DNA of 64,000 nt, from the NCBI GenBank assembly GCA_965220615.1, contig CBDCQL010000001.1, forward strand, positions 310,001 to 374,000, in the 5' to 3' direction. The notes below the pieces were generated by a model. The model had not been told where the DNA came from. It made no database searches and was given only the letters and a program-made list of their open reading frames with translations. Positions within the stretch are counted from its first letter, which is position 1. Each line of letters opens with the position of its first letter. Source of the stretch: JAGWBD01 sp965220615 (GTDB lineage: Bacteria; Chloroflexota; Anaerolineae; Aggregatilineales; Phototrophicaceae). Positions 16,697 through 24,811 of this stretch are shown here, piece by piece. The translations under genes were made by a program, and so were the position numbers.

Positions 16697-17539
16697 TCAG
16701 GCGTCGCGCAGGGCGCGGGCCAGCGCGGCCCACTCTTCCAGCGCCAGGGTCTGGGCGCGGCGGCGCGGATCGACGTTGGCGGCGGCCAGCAGATCGGCGG
16801 CGTCGCCGGCGGGTATCCCCAGGCCGCTGCCCAAGGCGTTGCGCAGTTGCTTGCGCCTCTGGCTGAAGCCGGCGCGCAGCACGCGGAAGAAGGTCGCCTC
16901 GTCGGGGACGTCCAGCGTGGGCTGCGGGTGTACGTCGATGCGGATGACGGCGCTGTCGACCTCCGGGCGCGGCCAGAAGGCGGCCGGTCTCAGGCGGCCC
17001 ACGATACGCGGCTGCCCGTAAAACTGCACGCTGACCGCCAGCAGGCCCAGGTCGCCGGGTGCGGCGACGAGGCGCTGTGCAACTTCCAGTTGCAGGGTGA
17101 GTACGAGACAACGGGCCCTGTGACGGCACTGCAACAAATGGCGCAGGATGGCGCCGGTGATATAGTAAGGCAGGTTGGCGACGCACAGCCAGGGGCGCGG
17201 CGCCAGCAACTCCGCCAGGTCCAGCGTCAGGATGTCGGCATGCAGGAGGCGCAGTTGCGGCGTGTCCGGCAAGGTGGCGCGCAACAGCGGCAGCAAGCGC
17301 CCGTCGGTCTCGACGGCGATGACCGGCGCGCCGCTGGTTAGCAGGGCCTGCGTGAGCGTTCCCGTGCCGGCGCCGATTTCCAGCACGGTTTCCTGCGGCG
17401 CGATATCGGCGCAGGCGACAATTTTCTGCAGCGCGCCGGGGTCATGCAGGAAATTCTGGCCCAGCGCTCGACTGGGGTGAATGCCGTGCCGGTCAAACAG
17501 TTCGCGGGGATTCGTCGTCTGCCTCACGCAGCGCAGCAT
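16697..17539 (-). CDS. rsmA: 16S rRNA dimethyladenosine transferase RsmA (KsgA)
   Basis: 280 residues with the complete KsgA pattern: RALGQNFLHDPGALQKIV, SAM-binding VLEIGAGTGTLTQALL, acidic strand end VIAVETDG, ADILTLDL, the catalytic NLPYYITGAILRHLL and a C-terminal helical domain with FSQRRKQLRNALG. It dimethylates two adjacent adenosines in helix 45 of 16S rRNA during small-subunit maturation. Divergent from the methyltransferase at 17587. Confidence 0.95.
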   Translation of the reverse strand: MLRCVRQTTNPRELFDRHGIHPSRALGQNFLHDPGALQKIVACADIAPQETVLEIGAGTGTLTQALLTSGAPVIAVETDGRLLPLLRATLPDTPQLRLLHADILTLDLAELLAPRPWLCVANLPYYITGAILRHLLQCRHRARCLVLTLQLEVAQRLVAAPGDLGLLAVSVQFYGQPRIVGRLRPAAFWPRPEVDSAVIRIDVHPQPTLDVPDEATFFRVLRAGFSQRRKQLRNALGSGLGIPAGDAADLLAAANVDPRRRAQTLALEEWAALARALRDA

Positions 17540-17586
17540 AACACAGCGGCACAGATTTCTGTCTCACAGCGCGCGGGAGGAAGCGG

Positions 17587-18519
17587 GTGAAGCCGGAAGT
17601 AACGTTGAGGAAAGGACTTCTGACAGCGGTTGACGCGCACGCGGCTCCTGTCAGTCCCTGCAAATTGTGTGGCAGCTTCAACAGTGAGCCTTTCGTCAGG
17701 GAAGACCTGGTACGCTGTCCTGATTGCGGACTGGTTGCTGTCAGTTCACATTCGGAACAGGATGAACTGAACGCGCTCTACGGAGAAAGTTACTACCGCA
17801 GCCAGAATTCGCGAGAGATTGGCTACACAAACTATATCGCCGACGAGGCCAATATCCGTCGCACCGCGCGCCGACGATTGCGACGCCTGCAGCGCCACGT
17901 GCGCACGGGGAAGTTGCTGGACGTGGGCTGCGCCACCGGCTTTTTCCTCGATGAAGCGCGGCGCGCGGGCTGGTCAACCGCCGGACTGGATGTGTCGGGC
18001 TACGCCGTGCAATACGCCCGGCAACAATTCGGGCTGGACGTGCAGTGCGGCATGCTGGAAAGCGTGGCACTGCCGCCGGAGTCCTTCGACCTGGTCACCA
18101 TGTGGGACGTGATTGAGCACGTGGCGGACCCGGCAAGAACCATTCGCCGGGCCGGACGGCTCCTGCGCGAGGACGGCGTGATAACCCTGGCCACGCCCGA
18201 CGTGGACAGCGTTCCTGCCCGCCTGGCCGGCAGTGGCTGGGTCGGGTACAAGCTGTCCGGTGAACACGTCACTTTCTTCTCGAAGCGCACGCTCAGTCAG
18301 ATGCTGGAAGACGCCGGTTTCACGGTATTGCAGACCGGACATATCGGCAAGCACGTTCCCCTGGCGCTGTTTCGCGACAGGCTGGGAATGTATTTTCCGC
18401 TGATGGCGCGTCTGCTCAAGGTCGCTGAAGACCTGTCCGGCCTGTCCGCGCTGTCCCTGTACGTCAACCCCTTCGACATCATTCAGGTTACGGCGCGCAA
18501 ACGGGCCATGCGCCCCTGA
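17587..18519 (+). CDS. Class I SAM-dependent methyltransferase with N-terminal zinc-binding head
   Basis: 310 residues. Two CxxC pairs near the start (CKLCGS...CPDCGLV) suggest a small zinc-binding head. The following domain has SAM motif I LLDVGCATGFFLDEARRAGW, AGLDVSGYAVQYAR, the post-motif FDLVTMWDVIEHVADP and GVITLATPDVDS. This arrangement is that of the Methyltransf_23 type often found in glycan or lipid modification. It lies 5 bases upstream of the GT39-like gene, which supports a role in surface glycan assembly. Confidence 0.85.
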   Translation: MKPEVTLRKGLLTAVDAHAAPVSPCKLCGSFNSEPFVREDLVRCPDCGLVAVSSHSEQDELNALYGESYYRSQNSREIGYTNYIADEANIRRTARRRLRRLQRHVRTGKLLDVGCATGFFLDEARRAGWSTAGLDVSGYAVQYARQQFGLDVQCGMLESVALPPESFDLVTMWDVIEHVADPARTIRRAGRLLREDGVITLATPDVDSVPARLAGSGWVGYKLSGEHVTFFSKRTLSQMLEDAGFTVLQTGHIGKHVPLALFRDRLGMYFPLMARLLKVAEDLSGLSALSLYVNPFDIIQVTARKRAMRP

Positions 18520-18524
18520 AGTCC

Positions 18525-19901
18525 ATGCCTGGTCACATCCGACGCCACCCACTGAAGGCCATAGTGCTGCTGGCGCTGGCGCTGCGCCTGGCGGCCCTGC
18601 TGGCCCTGCCGGAGGTCTTCGCCTTCGAGCGCACGGGCGTCATCCAAGGAATCGGTACGCACGACGTCTACGCGCGAAACCTGTTGCAGACCGGCGTATA
18701 TGGCTTCGAGCCAGGCGAGCCGGACGGCGTGTTGCCGCCGCTCTACAGTCTATTTCTGGCGGCCGTTTACGCCGTCGCGGGCCGCGGCGCGCTACAGCTG
18801 GTGCTGGCCCAGGCCCTGCTGGACGCGGCCTCCATCGCCCTGCTTTACGGGATCGCGCGGCGACTGCGGCCGGGCGAGCCGCGCGTCGCCCTGATCGGGG
18901 CCCTGCTGCACGCCCTCTATCCCTATCTGCTCTTCCAGAGTCTGACGATGATCGATACCTCCCTCTATATCACTGGGATGTATCTGCTGCTCTGGTTGTT
19001 GCTGCGACTGAATGACGCGAGCATGGCCGACAGGCGTCACCTGGCGCTGACCCTGACGGCGGGCGGCGCGACCCTGTGCCTGCTCCTGCTCTTGCGGCCC
19101 AACATCGTGGTGCTGCTGCCCTTCGCCGGGCTGTGGCTGGCCCTGCGTCACGGCTGGCGCGGCAGCGCGGCACGCCTGCTACCCGTGATTCTGCTGGGCG
19201 GGGTCCTGCTGCTGCCCTGGATTGCGCGCAGCGCGGGCATTTACGGCCAGCCGGTCTTCATCGCCCTGCACGGGGGGCGCAACTTCTGGCAGGGCAACAA
19301 TCCCTGCACGCTGCCTTACCTGCGCGCCGGCTACGACACGCAATGGCAGCGGGGGGACTTCGCGGCGGACGCGGAGCTCACTTCCCTGGTGCAGCGGGAC
19401 GCCCTGGCGATGCAGATCGCGCTCGACTGGCTGCGCGAGAACCCCGCCCGCATTCCCGAACTGCTGTGGACGAAATTCATCACGCACTGGAGCGTGGATA
19501 TCCAGCCATCGCGCAACCCGCCCGTCAGCGCTGCGGGCGAGGCCACCGACGAGGACTGCGAGGCCGGCATCATCGCCATCACGACGATCGGCGCCGAGGA
19601 CCCGGCGCGGGTCTATGACGAATCCGCCGCGGCCCATCTGTTTCGCCTGGTCCATCGCTACTGGTTCGGCAGCCTGCTGCTGCTGGCGCTGGCCGGTCTG
19701 GTCATCACGCGGCGCCACTGGCGGGAATTCTCCCTGCTCTGGCTGACGCTGCTCTCCATGACCCTGGTCTACGTGGTTTACCACCCGGGCACGCGCTATC
19801 GCGCACCCACGGACCCCCTGCTCTTTCTCTTCTCGGCCAGCGCCCTGCTGGCCTTCCGGCGCCGGTGGCTGGCCTGGCGCCGTACTGACGCACCCCGCTG
19901 A
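18525..19901 (+). CDS. GT39-like (PMT_2/ArnT-type) membrane glycosyltransferase
   Basis: 458 residues with about 10 hydrophobic segments. The first loop contains GTHDVYARNLLQTGVYGFEPGEPDGVLPPLYS, placing the conserved D near the membrane as in the catalytic acidic residue of the Dol-P-mannosyltransferase superfamily. A large hydrophilic loop after the eighth segment contains FWQGNNPCTLPYL. Family members move a sugar from a polyprenyl-phosphate donor to lipid or protein on the outer face. It starts 5 bases after the methyltransferase stop. Confidence 0.75.
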   Translation: MPGHIRRHPLKAIVLLALALRLAALLALPEVFAFERTGVIQGIGTHDVYARNLLQTGVYGFEPGEPDGVLPPLYSLFLAAVYAVAGRGALQLVLAQALLDAASIALLYGIARRLRPGEPRVALIGALLHALYPYLLFQSLTMIDTSLYITGMYLLLWLLLRLNDASMADRRHLALTLTAGGATLCLLLLLRPNIVVLLPFAGLWLALRHGWRGSAARLLPVILLGGVLLLPWIARSAGIYGQPVFIALHGGRNFWQGNNPCTLPYLRAGYDTQWQRGDFAADAELTSLVQRDALAMQIALDWLRENPARIPELLWTKFITHWSVDIQPSRNPPVSAAGEATDEDCEAGIIAITTIGAEDPARVYDESAAAHLFRLVHRYWFGSLLLLALAGLVITRRHWREFSLLWLTLLSMTLVYVVYHPGTRYRAPTDPLLFLFSASALLAFRRRWLAWRRTDAPR

Positions 19902-19927
19902 AGCGGCCCGATGGGTACACGCGTTAC

Positions 19928-19945
19928 GAACAAATGTTCTATACT
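19928..19945 (+). promoter_or_regulatory. SOS (LexA) box and -10 element of the HTH-terminase locus
   Basis: GAACAAATGTTC at 19928-19939 is a full GAAC-N4-GTTC palindrome and the best LexA site in the window. It abuts TATACT (19940-19945), a near-perfect -10 element. The sequence TGTTCTATACT places the operator directly on the promoter. No good -35 is seen. The box lies 49 bases before the ATG at 19988. Confidence 0.75.
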
Positions 19946-19987
19946 GTGCTAGTATCCCTTCACAGTTTGAAGGAGAAGGCACAGGGA

Positions 19988-20209
19988 ATGTCCGACATCG
20001 ACACCAGCGACGACGTCTACAACTTTATCCAGCGCTTCATCGCCGAACACGGTTTCTCCCCCACCCTGCGTGAAATCGCGCGGGCCTGTTACATGAGCAC
20101 GACGACCGTCGTGCGCTACCTCGACAGGCTCTGCGCCGCCGGCCGCATCTCGCGCGAGCTGAACAAGCCGCGCAGCATCGCGCTGCTCGACCTGCAGCAT
20201 GATCGCTGA
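19988..20209 (+). CDS. LexA-like DNA-binding-domain-only protein
   Basis: 73 residues from ATG 19988; an in-frame TTG at 19934 lies within the promoter and is not credible. The whole chain is one winged helix matching residues 10-72 of LexA: VYNFIQRFIAEHGFSPTLREIARACYMSTTTVVRYLDRLCAAGRISR versus the LexA HGYPPTIREIGAATHINSTS region. There is no S24 protease domain, so it cannot self-cleave. Its promoter carries a perfect LexA box. It could compete with LexA at SOS boxes, or control the terminase genes downstream. Intact gene, role inferred. Confidence 0.75.
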   Translation: MSDIDTSDDVYNFIQRFIAEHGFSPTLREIARACYMSTTTVVRYLDRLCAAGRISRELNKPRSIALLDLQHDR

Positions 20210-20325
20210 AGGCGCGCAGGCGGCGCCCTGACCCGACACTGAACCGCGCAGCGCGGTCGGCCAAGCCCACGCGACAGCCAATGCCGAACCGCCTTCAGCC
20301 GGATGGTGAGCCTGCCGGTCAGCGT

Positions 20326-20359
20326 ACCGGGAGCGGGCGCGAGCGCCCCTCCCGGTTTT
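20326..20359 (+). terminator. Strong stem-loop with T run between the HTH gene and the terminase genes
   Basis: ACCGGGAG-C-GGGCGC-GA-GCGCCC-CTCCCGGT followed by TTTT (20356-20359) forms a long GC-rich hairpin with a short T tract. It could end the SOS-controlled HTH transcript or act as an attenuator before the terminase small subunit, which starts 63 bases later. Confidence 0.65.
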
Positions 20360-20421
20360 ACCGGTCGATGCCGGTCCCGTTCGGGGCAAATTGCAAGAGT
20401 CTGGAATGACGCGGGGGCAGC

Positions 20422-20883
20422 ATGCCATATGACGCGGAAACGCGCCGCGCGGCCCTGGCCTGTCTGGCGGCGCAGGAGGGCAACTACCGCAAGGCCGGCG
20501 CGGCGACGGGGATTTCGATATCCACCCTGCGGCGCTGGGCGCGACAGGAAAAACAGGCAAACAGGCGCGACGCAGTGGCGCCGGGTGGCGCGACCGGACA
20601 CCCGCCGGCGCCAGCCGGCGACGCGCAGCAGCAACTGGAGCGTCTGGTGCTGGTCAACATGCTGGAGGACGCGCGCCAGCTGGCCGGTTCGCTGCAGGAG
20701 GTCATCGACGACGCGCCGCTGGGGCAGCGGGCCACGGCATTGAACCAGTTGCTGGACAAGATCCTCAAAATTATGGCCCTGTTGCCACGGCAGGAGGAAG
20801 TGCTTGTACGCGTCGAATTCCAGGGTGAGGACGGTGCGGCTCATGAAGCCCCACCCTGGGCAGGAGCAGATTCTGGCCAGTAG
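20422..20883 (+). CDS. Putative phage terminase small subunit
   Basis: 153 residues from ATG 20422. The N-terminal helix-turn-helix (TRRAALACLAAQEGNYRKAGAATGISISTLRRWAR) is the DNA-recognition type seen in small terminases and transposase heads. A helical central part (LERLVLVNMLEDARQLAGSLQEVID..ALNQLLDKILKIMALL) would oligomerise. Position, directly overlapping the terminase large subunit by 41 bases, supports the call. It would bind the packaging site and hand DNA to the motor. An HTH-protein call alone is certain; small-terminase identity is contextual. Confidence 0.65.
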   Translation: MPYDAETRRAALACLAAQEGNYRKAGAATGISISTLRRWARQEKQANRRDAVAPGGATGHPPAPAGDAQQQLERLVLVNMLEDARQLAGSLQEVIDDAPLGQRATALNQLLDKILKIMALLPRQEEVLVRVEFQGEDGAAHEAPPWAGADSGQ

Positions 20884-22027
20884 GGCGCGCTTTCGCGTGG
20901 TGGCCTGCGGCCGGCGCTTCGGCAAGACCGAGCTGGGCAAGCTGGCGCTCGTCTGTCGCTTCCTGCAGGGCGCGCGTTGCTGGTGGCTGGCGCCGACGCT
21001 GCAAATGGCCGACCAGGTCTGGCGCGACCTGAAGCAGACCCTGGCGCCGCTGCCGGAGGCGCGGGTGAGCGAGTCCGCGCAGCGCATCGACCTGCCGGGC
21101 GGCGCCCTGCTGGCCATTCGCAGCACCCACCACGCCGACCATCTACGCGGCGCCGGGCTGGACTTCGCCGTGCTGGACGAGGCGGCCTTCATGGAGGACA
21201 GCGTCTGGCCGGAGGTCGTGCGCCCGATGCTGCTGGAGCGCCGCGGCGGCGCCCTGTTTCTCAGCAGCCCCAACGGCCGCAACTGGTTCTGGCAGCTTTA
21301 TCAGCTGGGCCGGGAGCGAGAGCAGACGCAGTGGCAGTGGCGGTCCTTTCGCTACAGCTCGGTCGACAACCCCATGGTGGACGCGGAGGAACTGGCGGCG
21401 ATCCGCCGCACGACGCCGGAGCGCGTCTTCCGCGAGGAGTACCTGGCCGAGTTCCTCGGCGACAGCGGCCAGGTATTCGACAACCTGCACGCGACGGCCA
21501 GGGCGCCCGCTGACGCGCGACCGCAGGCGCAGGGACACTACGTGGCCGGCGTCGACTGGGGTCGGGCGCGCGACTACACGGCGATCGTCATTCTGGATGG
21601 CGAACGACACGCGGTGGTGGCGCTGGACCGCTTCCGCCAACTGGGATGTGCGCGGCAACGCGGGCGGCTGCAGGCCCTGCACGCGCGCTGGAACCTGACG
21701 CGAATCGTCGCCGAGAGCAACAGCATGGGCGAGCCCAACATCGAGGCCCTGCAACAGGCAGGGCTGCCGGTGACCGGCTTCCAGACCACCGCGCCAACCA
21801 AGCGCGCCCTGATCGAGGCCTTGGCGCTGGCGATCGAGAGCGGTCAGCTGGCGCTGCTGCCGGACGAGGACCTGCTGAACGAACTGTCCAACTACACGCT
21901 GCGGCGGCGGCCGGACGGCAGTTACCGCTACGGCGCACCGCCGGGCCTGCACGACGACCTGGTGATGGCGCTGGCCCTGGCCTGGCACGCCCTGCAGCAC
22001 AGCGGGACGGCGCTGGCGTTCGCCTGA
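20843..22027 (+). CDS. Phage terminase large subunit (packaging ATPase-nuclease)
   Basis: 394 residues from ATG 20843 (MKPHPGQEQILASRARFRVV). The ATPase domain has the Walker A variant CGRRFGKTE (22-30) and Walker B LDFAVLDEAAFM (106-117), with the coupling SSPNGRNWFW. The C-terminal RNase H-like nuclease shows GVDWGRARDYTAIVIL, AESNSMGEPN and LHDDLVMALALAW, which hold the acidic metal ligands. All motifs are intact, so the enzyme looks functional. Related proteins pump DNA into HK97-type heads and also serve in gene transfer agents. No portal follows; the nearest is 16 kb away. Confidence 0.88.
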   Translation: MKPHPGQEQILASRARFRVVACGRRFGKTELGKLALVCRFLQGARCWWLAPTLQMADQVWRDLKQTLAPLPEARVSESAQRIDLPGGALLAIRSTHHADHLRGAGLDFAVLDEAAFMEDSVWPEVVRPMLLERRGGALFLSSPNGRNWFWQLYQLGREREQTQWQWRSFRYSSVDNPMVDAEELAAIRRTTPERVFREEYLAEFLGDSGQVFDNLHATARAPADARPQAQGHYVAGVDWGRARDYTAIVILDGERHAVVALDRFRQLGCARQRGRLQALHARWNLTRIVAESNSMGEPNIEALQQAGLPVTGFQTTAPTKRALIEALALAIESGQLALLPDEDLLNELSNYTLRRRPDGSYRYGAPPGLHDDLVMALALAWHALQHSGTALAFA

Positions 22028-23090
22028 GCGCGCATCCCTGACAACGGTCGTCGGCCCGTCGCGCCCGCCTCATGGAGAAAGGCGCGCGGGCCCGCGCCCT
22101 GCATGGCTGTCCGCGTCCGCACCATCCACGCCAACCGCGTGCGGACGGCTGCGCGAGGCAGCCACCACTTCACACCCCCGACGCCTCTGCTATGCTGCTG
22201 CCCCGGAAATACAGGAGCAAACCATGACCGACATGCAGGACAAGGTCGTCCTCATCACCGGCGCGACCAACGGCATCGGGCGCGCGGCGGTGCTGGCCCT
22301 GGCCAAAAAGGGCGCGACGGTCGCCGTCGCGGGGCGCAGCCAGCAGCGCCTGGACGACACCCTCGCCATGGTCCGCGCGGAAAGCGGCAACGAGGCGGTC
22401 AGCGGCCTGCTGGCGGATCTCTCCACGCAGGCCGGCGTGCGTCAGCTGGCGGCGGCCTTCCGCGAGCAACACACGCGCCTGGACGTCCTGCTGAACAACG
22501 CCGGCGCGAATTTCCGCGAGCGCGCCGACACGTCAGACGGCCTCGAGCGGACCTTCGCCGTCAACCACATGGCCTACTACCTGCTGACGCGTTTGCTGCT
22601 GGACATGCTGCAAGCCAGCGCGCCGGCGCGCATCGTCAATGTCTCGTCGGAGGCGCATCGCCAACTGAGGGCTTTCGACTTCGAGAACCTCGACGGGCGC
22701 AGGCGCTGGGGCATGTTCGGTTTCGGCGCCTACAGCCAGAGCAAACTGGCCAACGTCCTCTTCACGCGCGAACTGGCCCGGCGTCTGGCGGGGACGGAGG
22801 TCAAGGTCAACGCCATGCATCCCGGCGTGGTCAACACGGGGCTGTTCCAGAATGTCGGCGGCATTGGCGGTATGGTGCTCAGGGCCCTGGCGCCGATCTT
22901 CATGAAGACGCCCGAACAGGGCGCGGACACGTTGATATGGCTGGCCACGGCTGACGAGATGGAGGGCCAGAGCGGCGGCTACTATGACCGTCGCCGGCTG
23001 CGCGAGACTTCCAGGGCGGCGCAGGACGACGACGCGGCGCAACGTCTCTGGGCGCTCAGCGCGGAGTTGTGCGGCCTGCCGGTGGATTGA
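22017..23090 (+). repeat. Duplicated segment, copy 1 (terminase 3' end, leader and SDR gene)
   Basis: From the last bases of the terminase gene through the SDR stop, this segment is closely similar to 24796-25869. The non-coding leader (22028-22223) shares long near-identical stretches, such as GCGCGCATCCCTGACAACGG and CACCCCCGACGCCTCTGCTA. Conservation of a non-coding leader shows a recent segmental duplication, not just related genes. Confidence 0.85.
22224..23090 (+). CDS. Short-chain dehydrogenase/reductase (retinol-dehydrogenase-like), copy 1
   Basis: 288 residues. Cofactor loop TGATNGIGRAAV, LDVLLNNAGANF, catalytic Ser in IVNVSSEAH and the YSQSK tetrad (Tyr-x3-Lys) are present, with the MHPGVVNTGLF motif after it. 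The AGRSQQRL after strand 2 fits NADP preference. Family members oxidise or reduce alcohols and ketones; no substrate can be assigned. A close duplicate lies at 25009-25869. Confidence 0.9.
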   Translation: MTDMQDKVVLITGATNGIGRAAVLALAKKGATVAVAGRSQQRLDDTLAMVRAESGNEAVSGLLADLSTQAGVRQLAAAFREQHTRLDVLLNNAGANFRERADTSDGLERTFAVNHMAYYLLTRLLLDMLQASAPARIVNVSSEAHRQLRAFDFENLDGRRRWGMFGFGAYSQSKLANVLFTRELARRLAGTEVKVNAMHPGVVNTGLFQNVGGIGGMVLRALAPIFMKTPEQGADTLIWLATADEMEGQSGGYYDRRRLRETSRAAQDDDAAQRLWALSAELCGLPVD

Positions 23091-23170
23091 GACCTTCAGG
23101 GCAGCGGTAACCAGCCGCGCCTCAAACGTTTCATGCTACACTGAGCGAACACGTCCGGGACAGCTACGGG

Positions 23171-24277
23171 ATGACCATGCGGACCTGCGAACGGACGCAT
23201 CCATGGATTAACTTTAAACTCGACCCGGGCAGTCTGGATGCAGCGACATGCGCGCTGCTGGACGAGACCCGGGCGAAATGTTCTCAAATCAGGGGCACTG
23301 CCCTGGGACCGGCGACAACGCGGGAACTGGAACTGGTCTCTCTGGTCAGGGCCGTCCACGCCAGCGCGGCCATTGAGGGCAATCCGCTGAGCGAGGCCCA
23401 GGTGCGCGCACGGCTGACGGGCCGGCTCTTTTTGCCCAGGGACCGGGAGCATTTCGGCCAGGAAGTAGCCAACATTGCCCAGGCGTTGCAGGCCGTGGAC
23501 CCGTCCAGGAAACCCGACGGGGACGCCAACCTGAGCGTGTCGGATATCCTGCACTACCATGAACGGGTACTGCGGGACCTGCCGCTGGAAGGCCATGTGA
23601 TTCCGGGGCAGTTGCGCATGCCTGGCCAGCACGTGCGCGTGGGTGGCTACCTGGGCGCGCCACCGGAAGATCTCGCCTGCCTGTTGCAACACCTCTGCGA
23701 CTGGTTAAACGGCGGTTTTCAGGCTTCAAACGCCGGTGACCGCCTGGCATTTGGCATCCTGAAAGCCATCATCGCCCACGTCTACGTCGCCTGGATTCAT
23801 CCCTTTGGCGATGGCAACGGCCGCACGGCGCGTCTGCTGGAATCCCGCCTGTTGATTGAGGCCGGCCTGCCGCCCGCGACAGCGTACCTGCTGAGCCCGC
23901 ACTACTACTGCACGCGGCCGGAGTATTACGGGAGACTGGAGCGTTCCAGCCAGCAGGAAGACGGCCTTCCGGCCTTCCTGCGCTACGCCCTGCAGGGCCT
24001 GGTCGAGGGCCTTGACGAGTGGCTCAAAGTGATCGAGTACCTGTCCCCAAACTGCGCCGGTGAATGGGACGAATCTGGCAAGCACCATCAACTGATTGAA
24101 ATCGAGGTCGAACACGCCAGACGTGTTGCCGCCGGCGCTTTCGAGAATGCCACAAGCCTGGCGGGCACCATGGCCAAACCGGGCGTGAGCTACAGCGATG
24201 AGGAGCTGCGGCAAACCCTGAAAGAAATCCGGACAGAATGGGAAGCGGAACTTGACGAACTCCTCGCCGACGATTGA
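23171..24277 (+). CDS. Fic-domain AMP-transferase with N-terminal inhibitory helix
   Basis: 368 residues. The Fic motif H210-PFGDGNGRTAR is intact. An autoinhibitory (S/T)xxxE(G/N) motif, S65AAIEGN71, lies N-terminal to it, which makes this a class II Fic protein whose Glu69 blocks ATP until relieved. The core includes the usual flap region (IPGQLRMPGQHVRVGGYLGA). The C-terminal region holds additional helices, with a possible winged helix. Such proteins attach AMP to target proteins. The PIN-like gene overlaps its 3' end. Confidence 0.9.
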   Translation: MTMRTCERTHPWINFKLDPGSLDAATCALLDETRAKCSQIRGTALGPATTRELELVSLVRAVHASAAIEGNPLSEAQVRARLTGRLFLPRDREHFGQEVANIAQALQAVDPSRKPDGDANLSVSDILHYHERVLRDLPLEGHVIPGQLRMPGQHVRVGGYLGAPPEDLACLLQHLCDWLNGGFQASNAGDRLAFGILKAIIAHVYVAWIHPFGDGNGRTARLLESRLLIEAGLPPATAYLLSPHYYCTRPEYYGRLERSSQQEDGLPAFLRYALQGLVEGLDEWLKVIEYLSPNCAGEWDESGKHHQLIEIEVEHARRVAAGAFENATSLAGTMAKPGVSYSDEELRQTLKEIRTEWEAELDELLADD

Positions 24278-24617
24278 GGTTGCCTACATCCTCGATACCG
24301 TAGCCATCGTCTCCCATCTGGAAAACCGAAAGGGTCTCGGAAGCAGGGCAAGGGAAGTTTTCGCGGCGGCGGAGCGGGGCGAGGCCCGGCTGCTCGTTTC
24401 GCCCATTGTCGTCGCGGAACTGTTCTGGTACTTCAGCAAGCGCGCGCAACCTGATCGCTTCAGGCAAGTTTTCCGCGATATGCAAACGCGGCCCTGGTTC
24501 CAGTTCATCGACCTGACGGCGGAGCAGGTCAGTCAGTTCATGTCACTTGAGGCCGTCCCGGAGATGCACGATCGCATCATCGCTGGTCACGCAGGTCTGT
24601 TGAACCTGCCCCTGTGA
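24252..24617 (+). pseudogene. PIN-domain (VapC-like) protein, truncated
   Basis: 121 residues reading from TTG 24252, overlapping the Fic gene by 26 bases. The first acidic residue of a PIN nuclease is visible in AYILDTVAIV, the middle in VSPIVVAELFWY and the third in MHDRIIAGHAG. The chain then stops within NLPL, where PIN domains normally continue with a strand and LLTRD. The final active-site acidic residue is therefore missing. No antitoxin gene is next to it. Probably a broken toxin gene; an intact short variant is less likely. Confidence 0.6.
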
Positions 24618-24703
24618 CCAACGACCTGCAGATTCGGGCCTCTGGCAGGGTGGAAACGGTCTGGTGACGGGCCCTGGTTGACCTTGGCGCCTCCGGGCGC
24701 CTA

Positions 24704-24811
24704 GTGCGGAGCTTTGCGACTTGCCGGTGGACTAGCCCACTTTTTCCCTCACAGGCACGATGTTCGTGGCGGCGCCGTCATCGGCCTGGGCCGCCGCTGG
24801 CTTTCGCCTGA
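24704..24811. repeat. Recombination scar: SDR 3' end, ilvD 3' end and terminase 3' end remnants
   Basis: Bases 24704-24734 match the last bases of an SDR gene (TTGCCGGTGGACTAG). Bases 24735-24797 match the 3' end of ilvD as found after 25869 (GGCACGATGTTCG, TCGGCCTGGGCCGCCG). Bases 24794-24811 match the terminase 3' end (GCTGGCTTTCGCCTGA). The order shows that an SDR-ilvD junction was joined to the terminase-SDR segment by duplication. The rest of 24618-25008 holds only the duplicated leader; no gene is seen. Confidence 0.75.

Noticed and set aside
20116..21282. A 388-residue minus-strand frame over the terminase genes
   Set aside because: Antisense of terminase small and large subunits, which have intact ATPase and nuclease motifs; the minus frame is Arg/Ser-rich and unstructured.
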